Source: Candidatus Defluviibacterium haderslevense (GTDB taxonomy: Bacteria > Bacteroidota > Bacteroidia > Chitinophagales > Saprospiraceae). Taken from it: a stretch of DNA of 64,000 nucleotides. The notes under the pieces are model-generated. The model was not told the origin of the DNA and made no database searches. It saw nothing but the letters and a program-made list of their open reading frames with translations. The DNA lies in assembly GCA_016712225.1 (NCBI GenBank), contig JADJRL010000003.1, forward strand, positions 2,617,501-2,681,500, read 5' to 3'. Positions 24,620-33,409 of the stretch are shown piece after piece. How positions within the stretch are numbered: position 1 is the stretch's first letter; every line of letters begins with the position of its first letter. The position numbers and the translations under genes were made by a program.

Positions 24620-27376
24620 ATGAAGAAAATAATTTTATTTATACTATTACTACCCATTGGATTTGATTCATTCGCACAAATAAAAGGTGCCACGCCAATT
24701 ACAAACCTAAGCGGTCAGTCGTCAGGGGACCGAATTACTTATGCGGTTGTGATTGGTATCTCAGACTACCAAGATAAGGACATCCCGGATCTTCGATTTG
24801 CGGATAAGGATGCGGAGGCATTTGCGAACTTCTTGCGCTCGCCAGCTGGGGGAGCATTGGATGCGGATCATCTCAAGGTGCTACTGAATGAAAAAGCGAC
24901 TGTTGCTCAATTTGCCATTGCGTTAGATTGGTTGATGGAAGTGGTGAAAGAGAATGATCAAGTTATCATATATTTTTCTGGTCATGGAGATGTAGAAAAA
25001 AAGACGATTACACAGCCAGGTTATCTTTTATGTTGGGATGCACCATCGAGAGTTTATTTAGCAGGAGGCGCATTAGCCCTTCCGATGTTTCAAGATATTA
25101 TTACAACGCTTTCTGCACAAAATAAAGCGAAAGTGGTAGTAATTACCGATGCATGCCGATCCGGAAAACTTGCAGGCAGCAGTGTAGGGGGATCACAAAT
25201 AACTGGTGCCAATCTTGCGAAACAATATTCCAATGAAATTAAAATTCTATCCTGTCAACCCAATGAATATTCTATTGAAGGAGAGCAGTGGGGAGGTGGA
25301 CGCGGTGCATTCAGTTATCACCTCCTTGATGCATTGTACGGAATGGCAGACCATAACAATGATCTGATCGTAAATTTACAAGAAGCAGGACGATATATTG
25401 AGGATCATGTCAGTGAGGAAGTCGCGCCGGTGAGTCAGGTACCTGTAATATTAGGCAATAGGGTAGATGTTTTATCAAAGGTAGATTCTAAAATATTAGC
25501 TTCTTTAAAATCAGGAAAGTCAAGTCAAGTAACTTTTTTATCTTCAGTAGATTCCCGAGGAATGGAAGAAGATGTTTTATCAAATGTAGACTCAAGCGTA
25601 CAGCTAAGCTATCAACTTTTTAAAAAAGCTCTGGAAGATAAAATCTTTTTTTCAAATTCAATTGGCGATAAAAATAGTTCAACCATCGTCTTCGGTGCAG
25701 ATTCATTGTTTAATCAGTTGATTCAGGAATCAAAATTAGAGCGATTACATTCCACAATGAAAAGAAATTATGCAGCAGCTTTGCAAGATGATGCACAACA
25801 AGTGATGAACACACTGTTAAAAACCGGATTAACGTCCTATGTACTTTCCAATATTACCGAATCCGAGCAATATAGAAATTATCCAGCATATTTACAGCGT
25901 GCGGCAGAATTACTTGGAGAAAAACATTACATGTATGCTCCGCTACAAGCACGTAAGTATTTTTTTGAAGGAAAAATAAGGGGAAATAAAAAAGTCATAA
26001 AAAGTGCCTATTTAAAAGCATTAGAATGGCAACCCGATATGCCTCATGTGTTTATGGAGATGATCACAATTTGTGATTCTATAGAGGTAGATTCGGCAGA
26101 GTTTTTTAGAAAAAAAGCAAATGAATTAGTGCCGAATTGGATCGTACCTTATTGCAATCTATCTGTTTTTTATCAAAGTGTAAATCACAATAATGTCAAA
26201 GCAGAAGAAATGTTAAATATGGCTGGCGCGTTGGATTCTAATTCAATATTTGTTTGGTATTCAAAAGGCATGTTCTATTATAAAACAAAACAAGACAAAC
26301 AGTCTGAACAATGGCTTCTTAAAACCATTGAAAGTACAGGAGAAGACATTTGCTTTCCTTGTGCATCTAATGCGTTGGCAAGAATTTATCTTCATCAAAA
26401 TCAATTTCAACAAGCAGAAAAATATTTTAAAAACGCCATCCAACTTGACTCCAATTTCAAAATAGCTTATGTCGGACTTGGGGCAGTTTATGCCCAACTA
26501 GGACGCTATGTCGAGGCAGAAAGTGCCTTAAAAAAGAATATTGAACTCGGTAATCCTTCAGCGAATACTTTTTTGAACTTAGCAGGTATTTGTACAGAAA
26601 CTGGACGTTTTGTGGAAGGAGAAGCCTATGCATTAAGGTGTCTTGAAATTGATTCCACTTCTAGTATGGCTTACTCTACACTGGGAAACATTTACTATCA
26701 ACTTAACAATTATAATAAAGCTGAGAAGTATTTGCTAAAATCTATAAGTATTAATCCTAACAACCCTTTTCCTTATTCTGTGTTAGGCTCATTATTTATT
26801 AATATGAATAGGTTAGAAGAAGCGAAAACCTACTTTTTGAAAACCATAGAAATTGATAAGAGTAACGGAACAGCTTGGGTCAATCTTGGTGGAATTTATC
26901 TTGAAGCTAAAGATTATAAACATGCTATTTACTATTTCCAACAAGCGCTTAAAGTTGAACGATCTTTTACACATCCTTATTCACACTTGGGGTTGGGAAA
27001 ATGCTACCTACAACAAAGTCAATTTACAGAAGCCATACAAGAATTCAATAAGGCAATATCTTTCAATCCGGATTTAAGTGATATTTATCTTCAACTTGGT
27101 ATCGTATACCTAAAAACCAATAACGCAAAAGAGGCTAGGGAATCCTTTCAGAAAGCCATTGAACTCAGTCCTAAGGATGGGGCAATGATGTTAGGTATAG
27201 CTTATTTTTTTATATCGGAAGGGAAGGTTGACGAAGCGTTTGCTGAAGTTGAATTGGCCATTAAGAATGGGATCACTAAAGAACAATTGGAAAAAGATGA
27301 AGACCTAGCTCCTCTAAGGATGAAAGGTATAAAATGGAATACATTGATGAAGAAGAACTTCCCTGAGAAAATGTAA
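24620..27376 (+). CDS. Exported caspase-fold protease with EF-hand-like loop and TPR tail (array gene 2)
   Basis: 918 residues, with the signal peptide MKKIILFILLLPIGFDSFAQ. The caspase domain carries H122 in YFSGHGD and C179 in VITDACRSG. The EF-hand-like loop DHNNDLIVNLQE (244-255) keeps D-x-N-x-D and the final Glu, with Asn in place of Thr. It shares the LHSTMKRNYAAALQDDAQQ middle segment and the CFPC pair (C578, C581) with gene 1, and then has a longer TPR tail, to about 900. It is closest to gene 1 in the head (both DACRSG). It is probably in one operon with gene 1. Its substrate is unknown; the TPR array suggests protein recognition. Confidence 0.85.
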   Translation: MKKIILFILLLPIGFDSFAQIKGATPITNLSGQSSGDRITYAVVIGISDYQDKDIPDLRFADKDAEAFANFLRSPAGGALDADHLKVLLNEKATVAQFAIALDWLMEVVKENDQVIIYFSGHGDVEKKTITQPGYLLCWDAPSRVYLAGGALALPMFQDIITTLSAQNKAKVVVITDACRSGKLAGSSVGGSQITGANLAKQYSNEIKILSCQPNEYSIEGEQWGGGRGAFSYHLLDALYGMADHNNDLIVNLQEAGRYIEDHVSEEVAPVSQVPVILGNRVDVLSKVDSKILASLKSGKSSQVTFLSSVDSRGMEEDVLSNVDSSVQLSYQLFKKALEDKIFFSNSIGDKNSSTIVFGADSLFNQLIQESKLERLHSTMKRNYAAALQDDAQQVMNTLLKTGLTSYVLSNITESEQYRNYPAYLQRAAELLGEKHYMYAPLQARKYFFEGKIRGNKKVIKSAYLKALEWQPDMPHVFMEMITICDSIEVDSAEFFRKKANELVPNWIVPYCNLSVFYQSVNHNNVKAEEMLNMAGALDSNSIFVWYSKGMFYYKTKQDKQSEQWLLKTIESTGEDICFPCASNALARIYLHQNQFQQAEKYFKNAIQLDSNFKIAYVGLGAVYAQLGRYVEAESALKKNIELGNPSANTFLNLAGICTETGRFVEGEAYALRCLEIDSTSSMAYSTLGNIYYQLNNYNKAEKYLLKSISINPNNPFPYSVLGSLFINMNRLEEAKTYFLKTIEIDKSNGTAWVNLGGIYLEAKDYKHAIYYFQQALKVERSFTHPYSHLGLGKCYLQQSQFTEAIQEFNKAISFNPDLSDIYLQLGIVYLKTNNAKEARESFQKAIELSPKDGAMMLGIAYFFISEGKVDEAFAEVELAIKNGITKEQLEKDEDLAPLRMKGIKWNTLMKKNFPEKM

Positions 27377-27490
27377 ATTGTGAATTACAGGGAATGCAAT
27401 TACGAATTACGAAAAGATATTACGAACTACTGAAAGAAAAATTACGAAATAGGTGAAAGAATTACGAGAATAAATTACGAATTTTTTATG
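27377..27490. repeat. Degenerate tandem ATTACGAA repeats in the array spacer
   Basis: At least six variants of ATTACGAA/ATTACGAGA occur in about 100 bp between array genes 2 and 3. Single or paired copies recur in the later spacers (about 29745-29790: AATTACGAATTGC, AATTGCGAATTGC; about 32567: AATTACGAATTGC). The 13-bp spacer between genes 1 and 2 has none. The function is unknown. Confidence 0.6.
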
Positions 27491-27538
27491 TAATACCTGA
27501 TTAAAAACAACTGACTATTTTAAACTCAAATGCAATAA

Positions 27539-29725
27539 ATGAAAAACCAGATTTTAATATTAGTATTTGCTCTATTTGTTTCTGCAATTGAAGCACAACA
27601 ATCTAATGCTAACATTAATGCGGAAAAAGGGATAGCTCCGATAAAAGTCGTCAGTGATCAGTCGACAGTTGTCAGTAATACCTATGCTGTCGTTGTTGGC
27701 ATCTCCGACTATCAAGACCCAGGTATTCCTGATTTGCGTTTTGCGGATAAGGACGCAGAAGCTTTTGCAAACTTTCTTAGATCCAAGGCTGGAGGTTCAG
27801 TTCATGGCGATAATCTCCAATTATTGACTAACGCTCAGGCTACAGCAGGGCGTATAGCAGAAGCTTTGGATGCCATTATTGAAAAAGCAAAAAAAGATGA
27901 TTTGGTCATCATTTATTTCTCAGGTCATGGCGATGTGGAAGGAAAAAAATTAACTCAGCCAGGTTTTTTGCTTTGTTGGGATGCTCCATCACGTGTTTAT
28001 ATGGGTGGTGGTACTTATTCCTTGTCTTTTTTGCAAGAAGTAGTATCCACACTTTCAATACAAAATCAGGCAAAAGTAGTGGTCATAACCGATGCTTGCC
28101 ATGCAGGAAAACTAGCAGGAAGCCAGATTGGGGGAGCGCAACTCACTACTTCCAATCTTGCAAAACAATATGCCAATGAAGTGAAGATCCTGTCTTGCCA
28201 ACCCAATGAATTCAGTCTGGAAGGACCACAATGGGGTGGCGGACGTGGTGTTTTTAGTTATCACTTGGTAGATGGGTTGTATGGACTTGCGGACCGCAAT
28301 AATGATGGACAAGTAACTCTTGGGGAAATAGATCGGTATCTCGAGGATCATGTCACAGCTGAGGCTGCACCTCAAAGTCAAGTACCCATTTTGTTAGGCA
28401 ACAAAATGGATCGCTTGGCCACAGTAAATTCAAATGTCCTTGTTGATTTAAGAAAAAATAAAAGCTTAGATATGGCTGTGTTTGCTTCTATAGAGAGTCG
28501 CGGTTTTGAAGAAGAAATTTTGTCCAAGGCTGATACAACTATTCAAGTTATGTATAAAGCTTTCAAACAGGCTGTAGCTCAAAAGCGGTTTTTATATCCT
28601 GAAAGTGATTGTGCGGAAAAGTACTATATTCAGTTAGAACAAGTGGCGGAACTTGCACCACTTAGAGGAATCATGAAAAGAAACTATGCCGCAGCTTTAC
28701 AGGATGATGCCCAACAAACTATTAATAAATACATGAAAGCTGAAGTGCATGAAGTTAGCCTTTCACCAAAAACCAAAATTACCCGTTATGATGACTTTCC
28801 TCGCCAATTAGCACGTGCTGCTGAGTTGTTAGGGGAAAACCATTATCTCTACCGAACCTTACAAGCCCGAAAAGCTTATTTCGAAGGATTTCCATTAATT
28901 TTTGGTGGCGAATTTACGCAAGAAATGCTTCAGAAGGCTGGTTCAAAATTTCAGGAAGCCCTATCATGGGATCCTGACATGCCGCTCGCTCTCTTGGGAA
29001 TGGAATGGTTTTACGGATTTGGTTTAGCAGTGGCCGATTCTGCGGAATACTATGCTCGTAGAGCAACAGTGAATTCGCCCACTTGGATACTTCCCTATGT
29101 TAAGCTTTCAGTAGTTTATTCCGAAATGTTGTCTGATTTTGTAAAGTCTAAGGAATATCTCGACTTAGCAGCAAAGATTGATTCCACTTCACCACTTTAT
29201 TGGGAAGCAGAAGGAGCGTATTATTTTTTTCAAAATCGTTTCACTGAAGCTGAAGTTCTATTAAATAAAATTCTCGCGACTGGTTCCACATCCAATTGTT
29301 TGCCTTGTTCTCAAAAGTTGTTGGTTAAACTTTACCTAGAAACCGGGCGATTAGAGGAAGCTTTGATTATTTCAAAACAATCTATACTTTCAGATTCCTC
29401 TAATTATACATCGCACATTTCTTTAGGGACTGTGTTGACAAAAATGGGTAGGTATAATGAAGCGGAAGAGGAATTCAAGGTAGCGTCCTTTCTTTCTGCT
29501 CAAAAGACAAATCCTGAAGTTAATTTAACTTATTGGAGGTCCTTTATCTATAGTCATCAAAATAAAATGGATGAAGCTTTTGAAGCATTCGAACAATCCA
29601 TCAAACTTGGCTACGACGATTATGCATGGATGGTGGTTGACCCAGATATGGCATTACTACGCGCCCAAACCGTGCGATGGAATGCACTTATGAAAAAATA
29701 CTTTCCAGATAAAGTTAAAAATTAA
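27539..29725 (+). CDS. Exported caspase-fold protease with EF-hand loop and TPR tail (array gene 3)
   Basis: 728 residues with the signal peptide MKNQILILVFALFVSAIEAQ. The caspase domain has H130 (YFSGHGD) and C187 (ITDACHAG). A perfect EF-hand loop, DRNNDGQVTLGE (252-263), follows the domain. The middle segment RGIMKRNYAAALQDDAQQ is conserved. The TPR tail is the shortest of the four, with CLPC (C587, C590), and ends RWNALMKKYFPDKVK. The head is nearly identical to gene 4. The linker between signal peptide and protease (KVVSDQSTVVSN) is encoded by a CAGT-rich repeat-like stretch, suggesting an inserted repeat that became coding. Confidence 0.85.
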   Translation: MKNQILILVFALFVSAIEAQQSNANINAEKGIAPIKVVSDQSTVVSNTYAVVVGISDYQDPGIPDLRFADKDAEAFANFLRSKAGGSVHGDNLQLLTNAQATAGRIAEALDAIIEKAKKDDLVIIYFSGHGDVEGKKLTQPGFLLCWDAPSRVYMGGGTYSLSFLQEVVSTLSIQNQAKVVVITDACHAGKLAGSQIGGAQLTTSNLAKQYANEVKILSCQPNEFSLEGPQWGGGRGVFSYHLVDGLYGLADRNNDGQVTLGEIDRYLEDHVTAEAAPQSQVPILLGNKMDRLATVNSNVLVDLRKNKSLDMAVFASIESRGFEEEILSKADTTIQVMYKAFKQAVAQKRFLYPESDCAEKYYIQLEQVAELAPLRGIMKRNYAAALQDDAQQTINKYMKAEVHEVSLSPKTKITRYDDFPRQLARAAELLGENHYLYRTLQARKAYFEGFPLIFGGEFTQEMLQKAGSKFQEALSWDPDMPLALLGMEWFYGFGLAVADSAEYYARRATVNSPTWILPYVKLSVVYSEMLSDFVKSKEYLDLAAKIDSTSPLYWEAEGAYYFFQNRFTEAEVLLNKILATGSTSNCLPCSQKLLVKLYLETGRLEEALIISKQSILSDSSNYTSHISLGTVLTKMGRYNEAEEEFKVASFLSAQKTNPEVNLTYWRSFIYSHQNKMDEAFEAFEQSIKLGYDDYAWMVVDPDMALLRAQTVRWNALMKKYFPDKVKN

Positions 29726-29821
29726 ATACAATAGCCAGGAGAACAATTACGAATTGCAAAAATAATAACAAAATTTCAATTGCGAATTGCGGAGAAAAAA
29801 ATTATCACTATAAAACATTAA

Positions 29822-32488
29822 ATGAAAAACAAGATTTTAATTTTAGTATTTGCTTTAATTGTTGCTGCTGTTGGAGCACAACAAGATATTCCAAAATCGA
29901 AGACAGAAAAAGGAATAAGCCCTCAAACAATTAGTAATCAACAAATATTGGCTAATAATACCTATGCAGTTGTCGTTGGCATTTCCGATTATCAGGATCC
30001 AGGAATTCCTGATTTGCGTTTTGCAGATAAAGATGCGGAAGCCTTTGCAAACTTTCTTAGATCCAAGGCCGGAGGATCAGTCCATAGTGACAATCTTCAA
30101 TTATTGACCAACACTCAGGCTACAGCAGGGCGTATAGCAGAAGCTTTGGATGCCATTATTGAAAAAGCGAAAAAAGATGATCTGGTTATCATTTATTTCT
30201 CAGGTCACGGCGATGTGGAAGGAAAAAAATTAACGCAGCCAGGTTTTCTACTTTGTTGGGATGCTCCATCTCGTGTTTATATGGGTGGAGGAACCTATTC
30301 CTTGTCTTTTTTGCAGGAAGTAGTATCCACACTTTCAATACAAAATCAGGCAAAAGTAGTGGTCATAACCGATGCTTGCCATGCAGGAAAACTAGCAGGA
30401 AGCCAGATTGGGGGAGCTCAACTTACTACTTCTAATCTTGCAAAACAATATGCCAATGAAGTAAAGATCCTGTCATGTCAACCCAATGAATTCAGTCTGG
30501 AAGGACCACAATGGGGTGGCGGGCGCGGTGTCTTTAGTTATCATTTGGTAGATGGATTATATGGACTTGCTGACCGAAATAATGACGGACAAGTTACTCT
30601 TGGGGAAATAGACCGATATCTCGAAGATCATGTCACAGCTGAAGCTGCTCCTCAAAGCCAAGTTCCCATTTTGTTAGGCAACAAAACGGACCGTATGGCG
30701 AATGTAAATTCAAATATCCTTGCAGATTTAAGAAAAAATAAAAGCTTAGATATGTCTGTATTTGCTTCAATAGAAAGTCGAGGTTTTGAAGAAGAAATTT
30801 TGTCCAAGGCTGATACAAACATTCAATTCATGTATAAAGCTTTCAAACAGGCTGTAGCTCAAAAGCGATTTTTATATCCTGAAAACGATTGTGCGGAAAA
30901 GTACTATGTTCAGCTAGAACAATTGGATGTACTTGCTCCACTCAGAGGAATCATGAAAAGAAACTATGCCGCAGCCCTTCAGGATGATGCCCAACAAGTA
31001 TTGAATAGGTTATTAATTTCTGATCCAACTATATATGGTATGTCTGTAAAATTGCAAGCAAATAAATATGAACTATTTCCTAAGTATTTAGAGAGATCTG
31101 CAGAATTGCTTGGGGAAAAACACTACTTGTACTTCATTTTAATGGCAAGAATGAATTTTTTTAAAGGATATTTATTACAATTATCAAATGTCAATTTTAA
31201 TAAAAATATAGGACTTCGATCCATAGAATATTTTAATAAGGCTATTCTATTACAAGAAGATTTTCCATTGCCTTATTGGCAATTAAGTAATGTGTATGGT
31301 CGAATTTTTAATAAATTGGATTCTACAAAATATTATTCAAAACGTGCTATGGATCTACAGCCAAACTGGCTTCTTCCTTATTTGTCAATGGCCATAATCA
31401 TGGACAAATCATTCAAACAATTCGAAGCTGCTGATCAATATTTTGAATTAGCTAACCAAATTGATTCAAATTCAGCTATCATTTTAAATGGCAGAGGTGT
31501 TTATTACGAAGATCAAAATGAATATTTAAAAGCGGAAGTGTATTATAAAAAAGCTGTATTGACGGCTCCACAGTTTGTATACCCTTATAGAAACCTCGGA
31601 TATATATATATGGAAAGAAAAAGATTTGTTGAATCTGAAGAAATGTTTAGGATCGTACTTCAATTAGACTCAATGAATGAGTTTGCAATTACATCACTTG
31701 CAACTTTATATTTAAATGTAAATCAATTTGCCAAATCTGAAACATATTATGTTAAAGCACTCAAAATTGATTCAAGTGCAATTAATTTTCAAAATTTAGG
31801 TTTTTTTTATGTTAAAACTAAGAAATATAAGCAAGCGGAGCAATATTTTATTAAAGCCATCCAACTTGATTCAAGTCTTGCTGTTGCTTTTTCAAATCTT
31901 GGGTTTATTCAAAAGGAAACCAAACGGTTTAATGAGGCAGAAAAAAATTTGAAAACAGCAATTCAACTTGATCCAAATCTTGCAATTGCATATTTAAATT
32001 TAGGTTCGTTGCAAAAGGAAACCAAACGGTTTATTGAGGCAGAAAATAATTTGAAAAAAGCCATTGAACTTGACCCTAGTGCAGATGCTTATAATGGTTT
32101 AGGATCATTGTATTTAATAAATCAACAATTCAATGTAGCAGAAATTGTTTTGAATAAAGCTATTCAACTAGATTCATTACATAAACGTTCTATTAATGAC
32201 CTTGGATATCTTTATTACATAACAGGTCGGTTAAAGGAATCAGAGGTATTTTTTCAATTAGCATATAAAATTGATCCAACTGATAATTATGCATTGAATT
32301 GTCTTGCGTGTTTATACAGCAAATTCAATCAAGTAGATAAGGCGTTTACCTATTTGAATCTAGCTTTGGAGCAAGGATGGAATAATATTGAGCAGTTGGA
32401 AAACGATGATGATTTATTGCTTTTGCGAAATCAAAAGGAAAAATGGAATGCACTGATGAAAAAATATTTTCCGGAAATAATGAAATAG
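29822..32488 (+). CDS. Exported caspase-fold protease with EF-hand loop and long TPR tail (array gene 4)
   Basis: 888 residues with the signal peptide MKNKILILVFALIVAAVGAQ. The caspase domain has H129 and C186 (ITDACHAG), and an EF-hand loop DRNNDGQVTLGE (251-262). After the shared RGIMKRNYAAALQDDAQQ (about residue 390) the sequence departs from gene 3 and carries roughly ten TPRs. The units around residues 697-730 and 731-764 share QKETKRF.EAE.NLK and are separated by exactly 102 bp, a recent TPR duplication. The CxxC pair of genes 1-3 is absent. It ends KWNALMKKYFPEIMK. Confidence 0.85.
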   Translation: MKNKILILVFALIVAAVGAQQDIPKSKTEKGISPQTISNQQILANNTYAVVVGISDYQDPGIPDLRFADKDAEAFANFLRSKAGGSVHSDNLQLLTNTQATAGRIAEALDAIIEKAKKDDLVIIYFSGHGDVEGKKLTQPGFLLCWDAPSRVYMGGGTYSLSFLQEVVSTLSIQNQAKVVVITDACHAGKLAGSQIGGAQLTTSNLAKQYANEVKILSCQPNEFSLEGPQWGGGRGVFSYHLVDGLYGLADRNNDGQVTLGEIDRYLEDHVTAEAAPQSQVPILLGNKTDRMANVNSNILADLRKNKSLDMSVFASIESRGFEEEILSKADTNIQFMYKAFKQAVAQKRFLYPENDCAEKYYVQLEQLDVLAPLRGIMKRNYAAALQDDAQQVLNRLLISDPTIYGMSVKLQANKYELFPKYLERSAELLGEKHYLYFILMARMNFFKGYLLQLSNVNFNKNIGLRSIEYFNKAILLQEDFPLPYWQLSNVYGRIFNKLDSTKYYSKRAMDLQPNWLLPYLSMAIIMDKSFKQFEAADQYFELANQIDSNSAIILNGRGVYYEDQNEYLKAEVYYKKAVLTAPQFVYPYRNLGYIYMERKRFVESEEMFRIVLQLDSMNEFAITSLATLYLNVNQFAKSETYYVKALKIDSSAINFQNLGFFYVKTKKYKQAEQYFIKAIQLDSSLAVAFSNLGFIQKETKRFNEAEKNLKTAIQLDPNLAIAYLNLGSLQKETKRFIEAENNLKKAIELDPSADAYNGLGSLYLINQQFNVAEIVLNKAIQLDSLHKRSINDLGYLYYITGRLKESEVFFQLAYKIDPTDNYALNCLACLYSKFNQVDKAFTYLNLALEQGWNNIEQLENDDDLLLLRNQKEKWNALMKKYFPEIMK

Positions 32489-32619
32489 TTTTAATTGGCC
32501 ATTGACAGCCAACCAGCGACGGATGTGTTTTAGATATAAAGTAATTAATGTAGAAATAAATAATAAATTACGAATTGCAAATTATTTTGATTTAACTTGC
32601 ATTAAATTAATGATACAAA

Positions 32620-33396
32620 ATGAAAAACCAAATTTTAATTTTAATATTTACTTTTTTGGTTAAAGTTAGTTACGCTCAGGAAAATGCAACCCACATGCCT
32701 TCTGAAAAAATTGCTAATCAAAAAACGGTTGGGCAGCAATCAGAAGCATATTATAAACAAGAAATTGTATCAGATCCAAATAATGCAATTAATTATTATA
32801 ATTTGGGCTTATATTATGCAAGTTTATATCAATTCGATGATGCAGAAGTACAATATAATAAAGCCATTGAATTAGATTCCAACTTTGGATTAGCCTACAC
32901 AGGTCTTGCTAGTTTATTTCTGGCTTCAGGACAAATGGAAAGGGCGATAGCAGCTTGTGAACGAGCCTTGAAAACGGACTCTTTATCAGCTGTCAATTAT
33001 TTGAATATGGGAGTCATGCAATTTCAAAATATGAAGTTTGAAGTAGCGGAGCAAAGTTTCTTAAAAGGCATTGAAATAGATACAATGAATGCGGAACTAT
33101 GTTTGAATATGGGAACGCTATTGATGCAAATCAGTCGACAAACTGAGGCAATTGTTTATTTAAAAAAAGCATTGCAAATTAATCCAAACGACCCGGGATC
33201 GCCTTATAGTTTGGCAAGTATCTTTAGTAGTCAAGAGCAAATAGAGGATGGATATACTTATCTAGAAATTGCTCTAAAAAATGGTATTTCATTTTATGAT
33301 ATGTTGCAAGTAGATGTTACACTGACATCATTGAGGAAGGACGCGGTACGATGGAAAGCATTAATGAAAACATATTTTCCTAAGAAAATAAAATAA
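32620..33396 (+). CDS. Exported TPR protein, caspase-less member of the array (gene 5)
   Basis: 258 residues. The signal peptide MKNQILILIFTFLVKVSYAQ is nearly the same as that of genes 3 and 4, and the last residues, VRWKALMKTYFPKKIK, match the array's common C-terminus, but the caspase domain and conserved middle are absent. About five TPRs fill residues 45-225. It looks like an array member that lost its protease by internal deletion, or a TPR-only partner. It could compete for the same targets as the proteases or regulate them, which is inference. It is convergent with the metacaspase gene, 13 bp away. Confidence 0.8.
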   Translation: MKNQILILIFTFLVKVSYAQENATHMPSEKIANQKTVGQQSEAYYKQEIVSDPNNAINYYNLGLYYASLYQFDDAEVQYNKAIELDSNFGLAYTGLASLFLASGQMERAIAACERALKTDSLSAVNYLNMGVMQFQNMKFEVAEQSFLKGIEIDTMNAELCLNMGTLLMQISRQTEAIVYLKKALQINPNDPGSPYSLASIFSSQEQIEDGYTYLEIALKNGISFYDMLQVDVTLTSLRKDAVRWKALMKTYFPKKIK

Positions 33397-33409
33397 TTTT
33401 TCTAAAATA

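Noticed and set aside
31910..32113. Possible CRISPR or non-coding tandem repeat
   Set aside because: The 102-bp period is in frame and encodes TPR units inside a long open gene.
22162..33396. Intracellular abortive-infection system of the TPR-protease type
   Set aside because: All five array proteins begin with convincing signal peptides, and no sensor, toxin or nucleic-acid-binding gene is linked.
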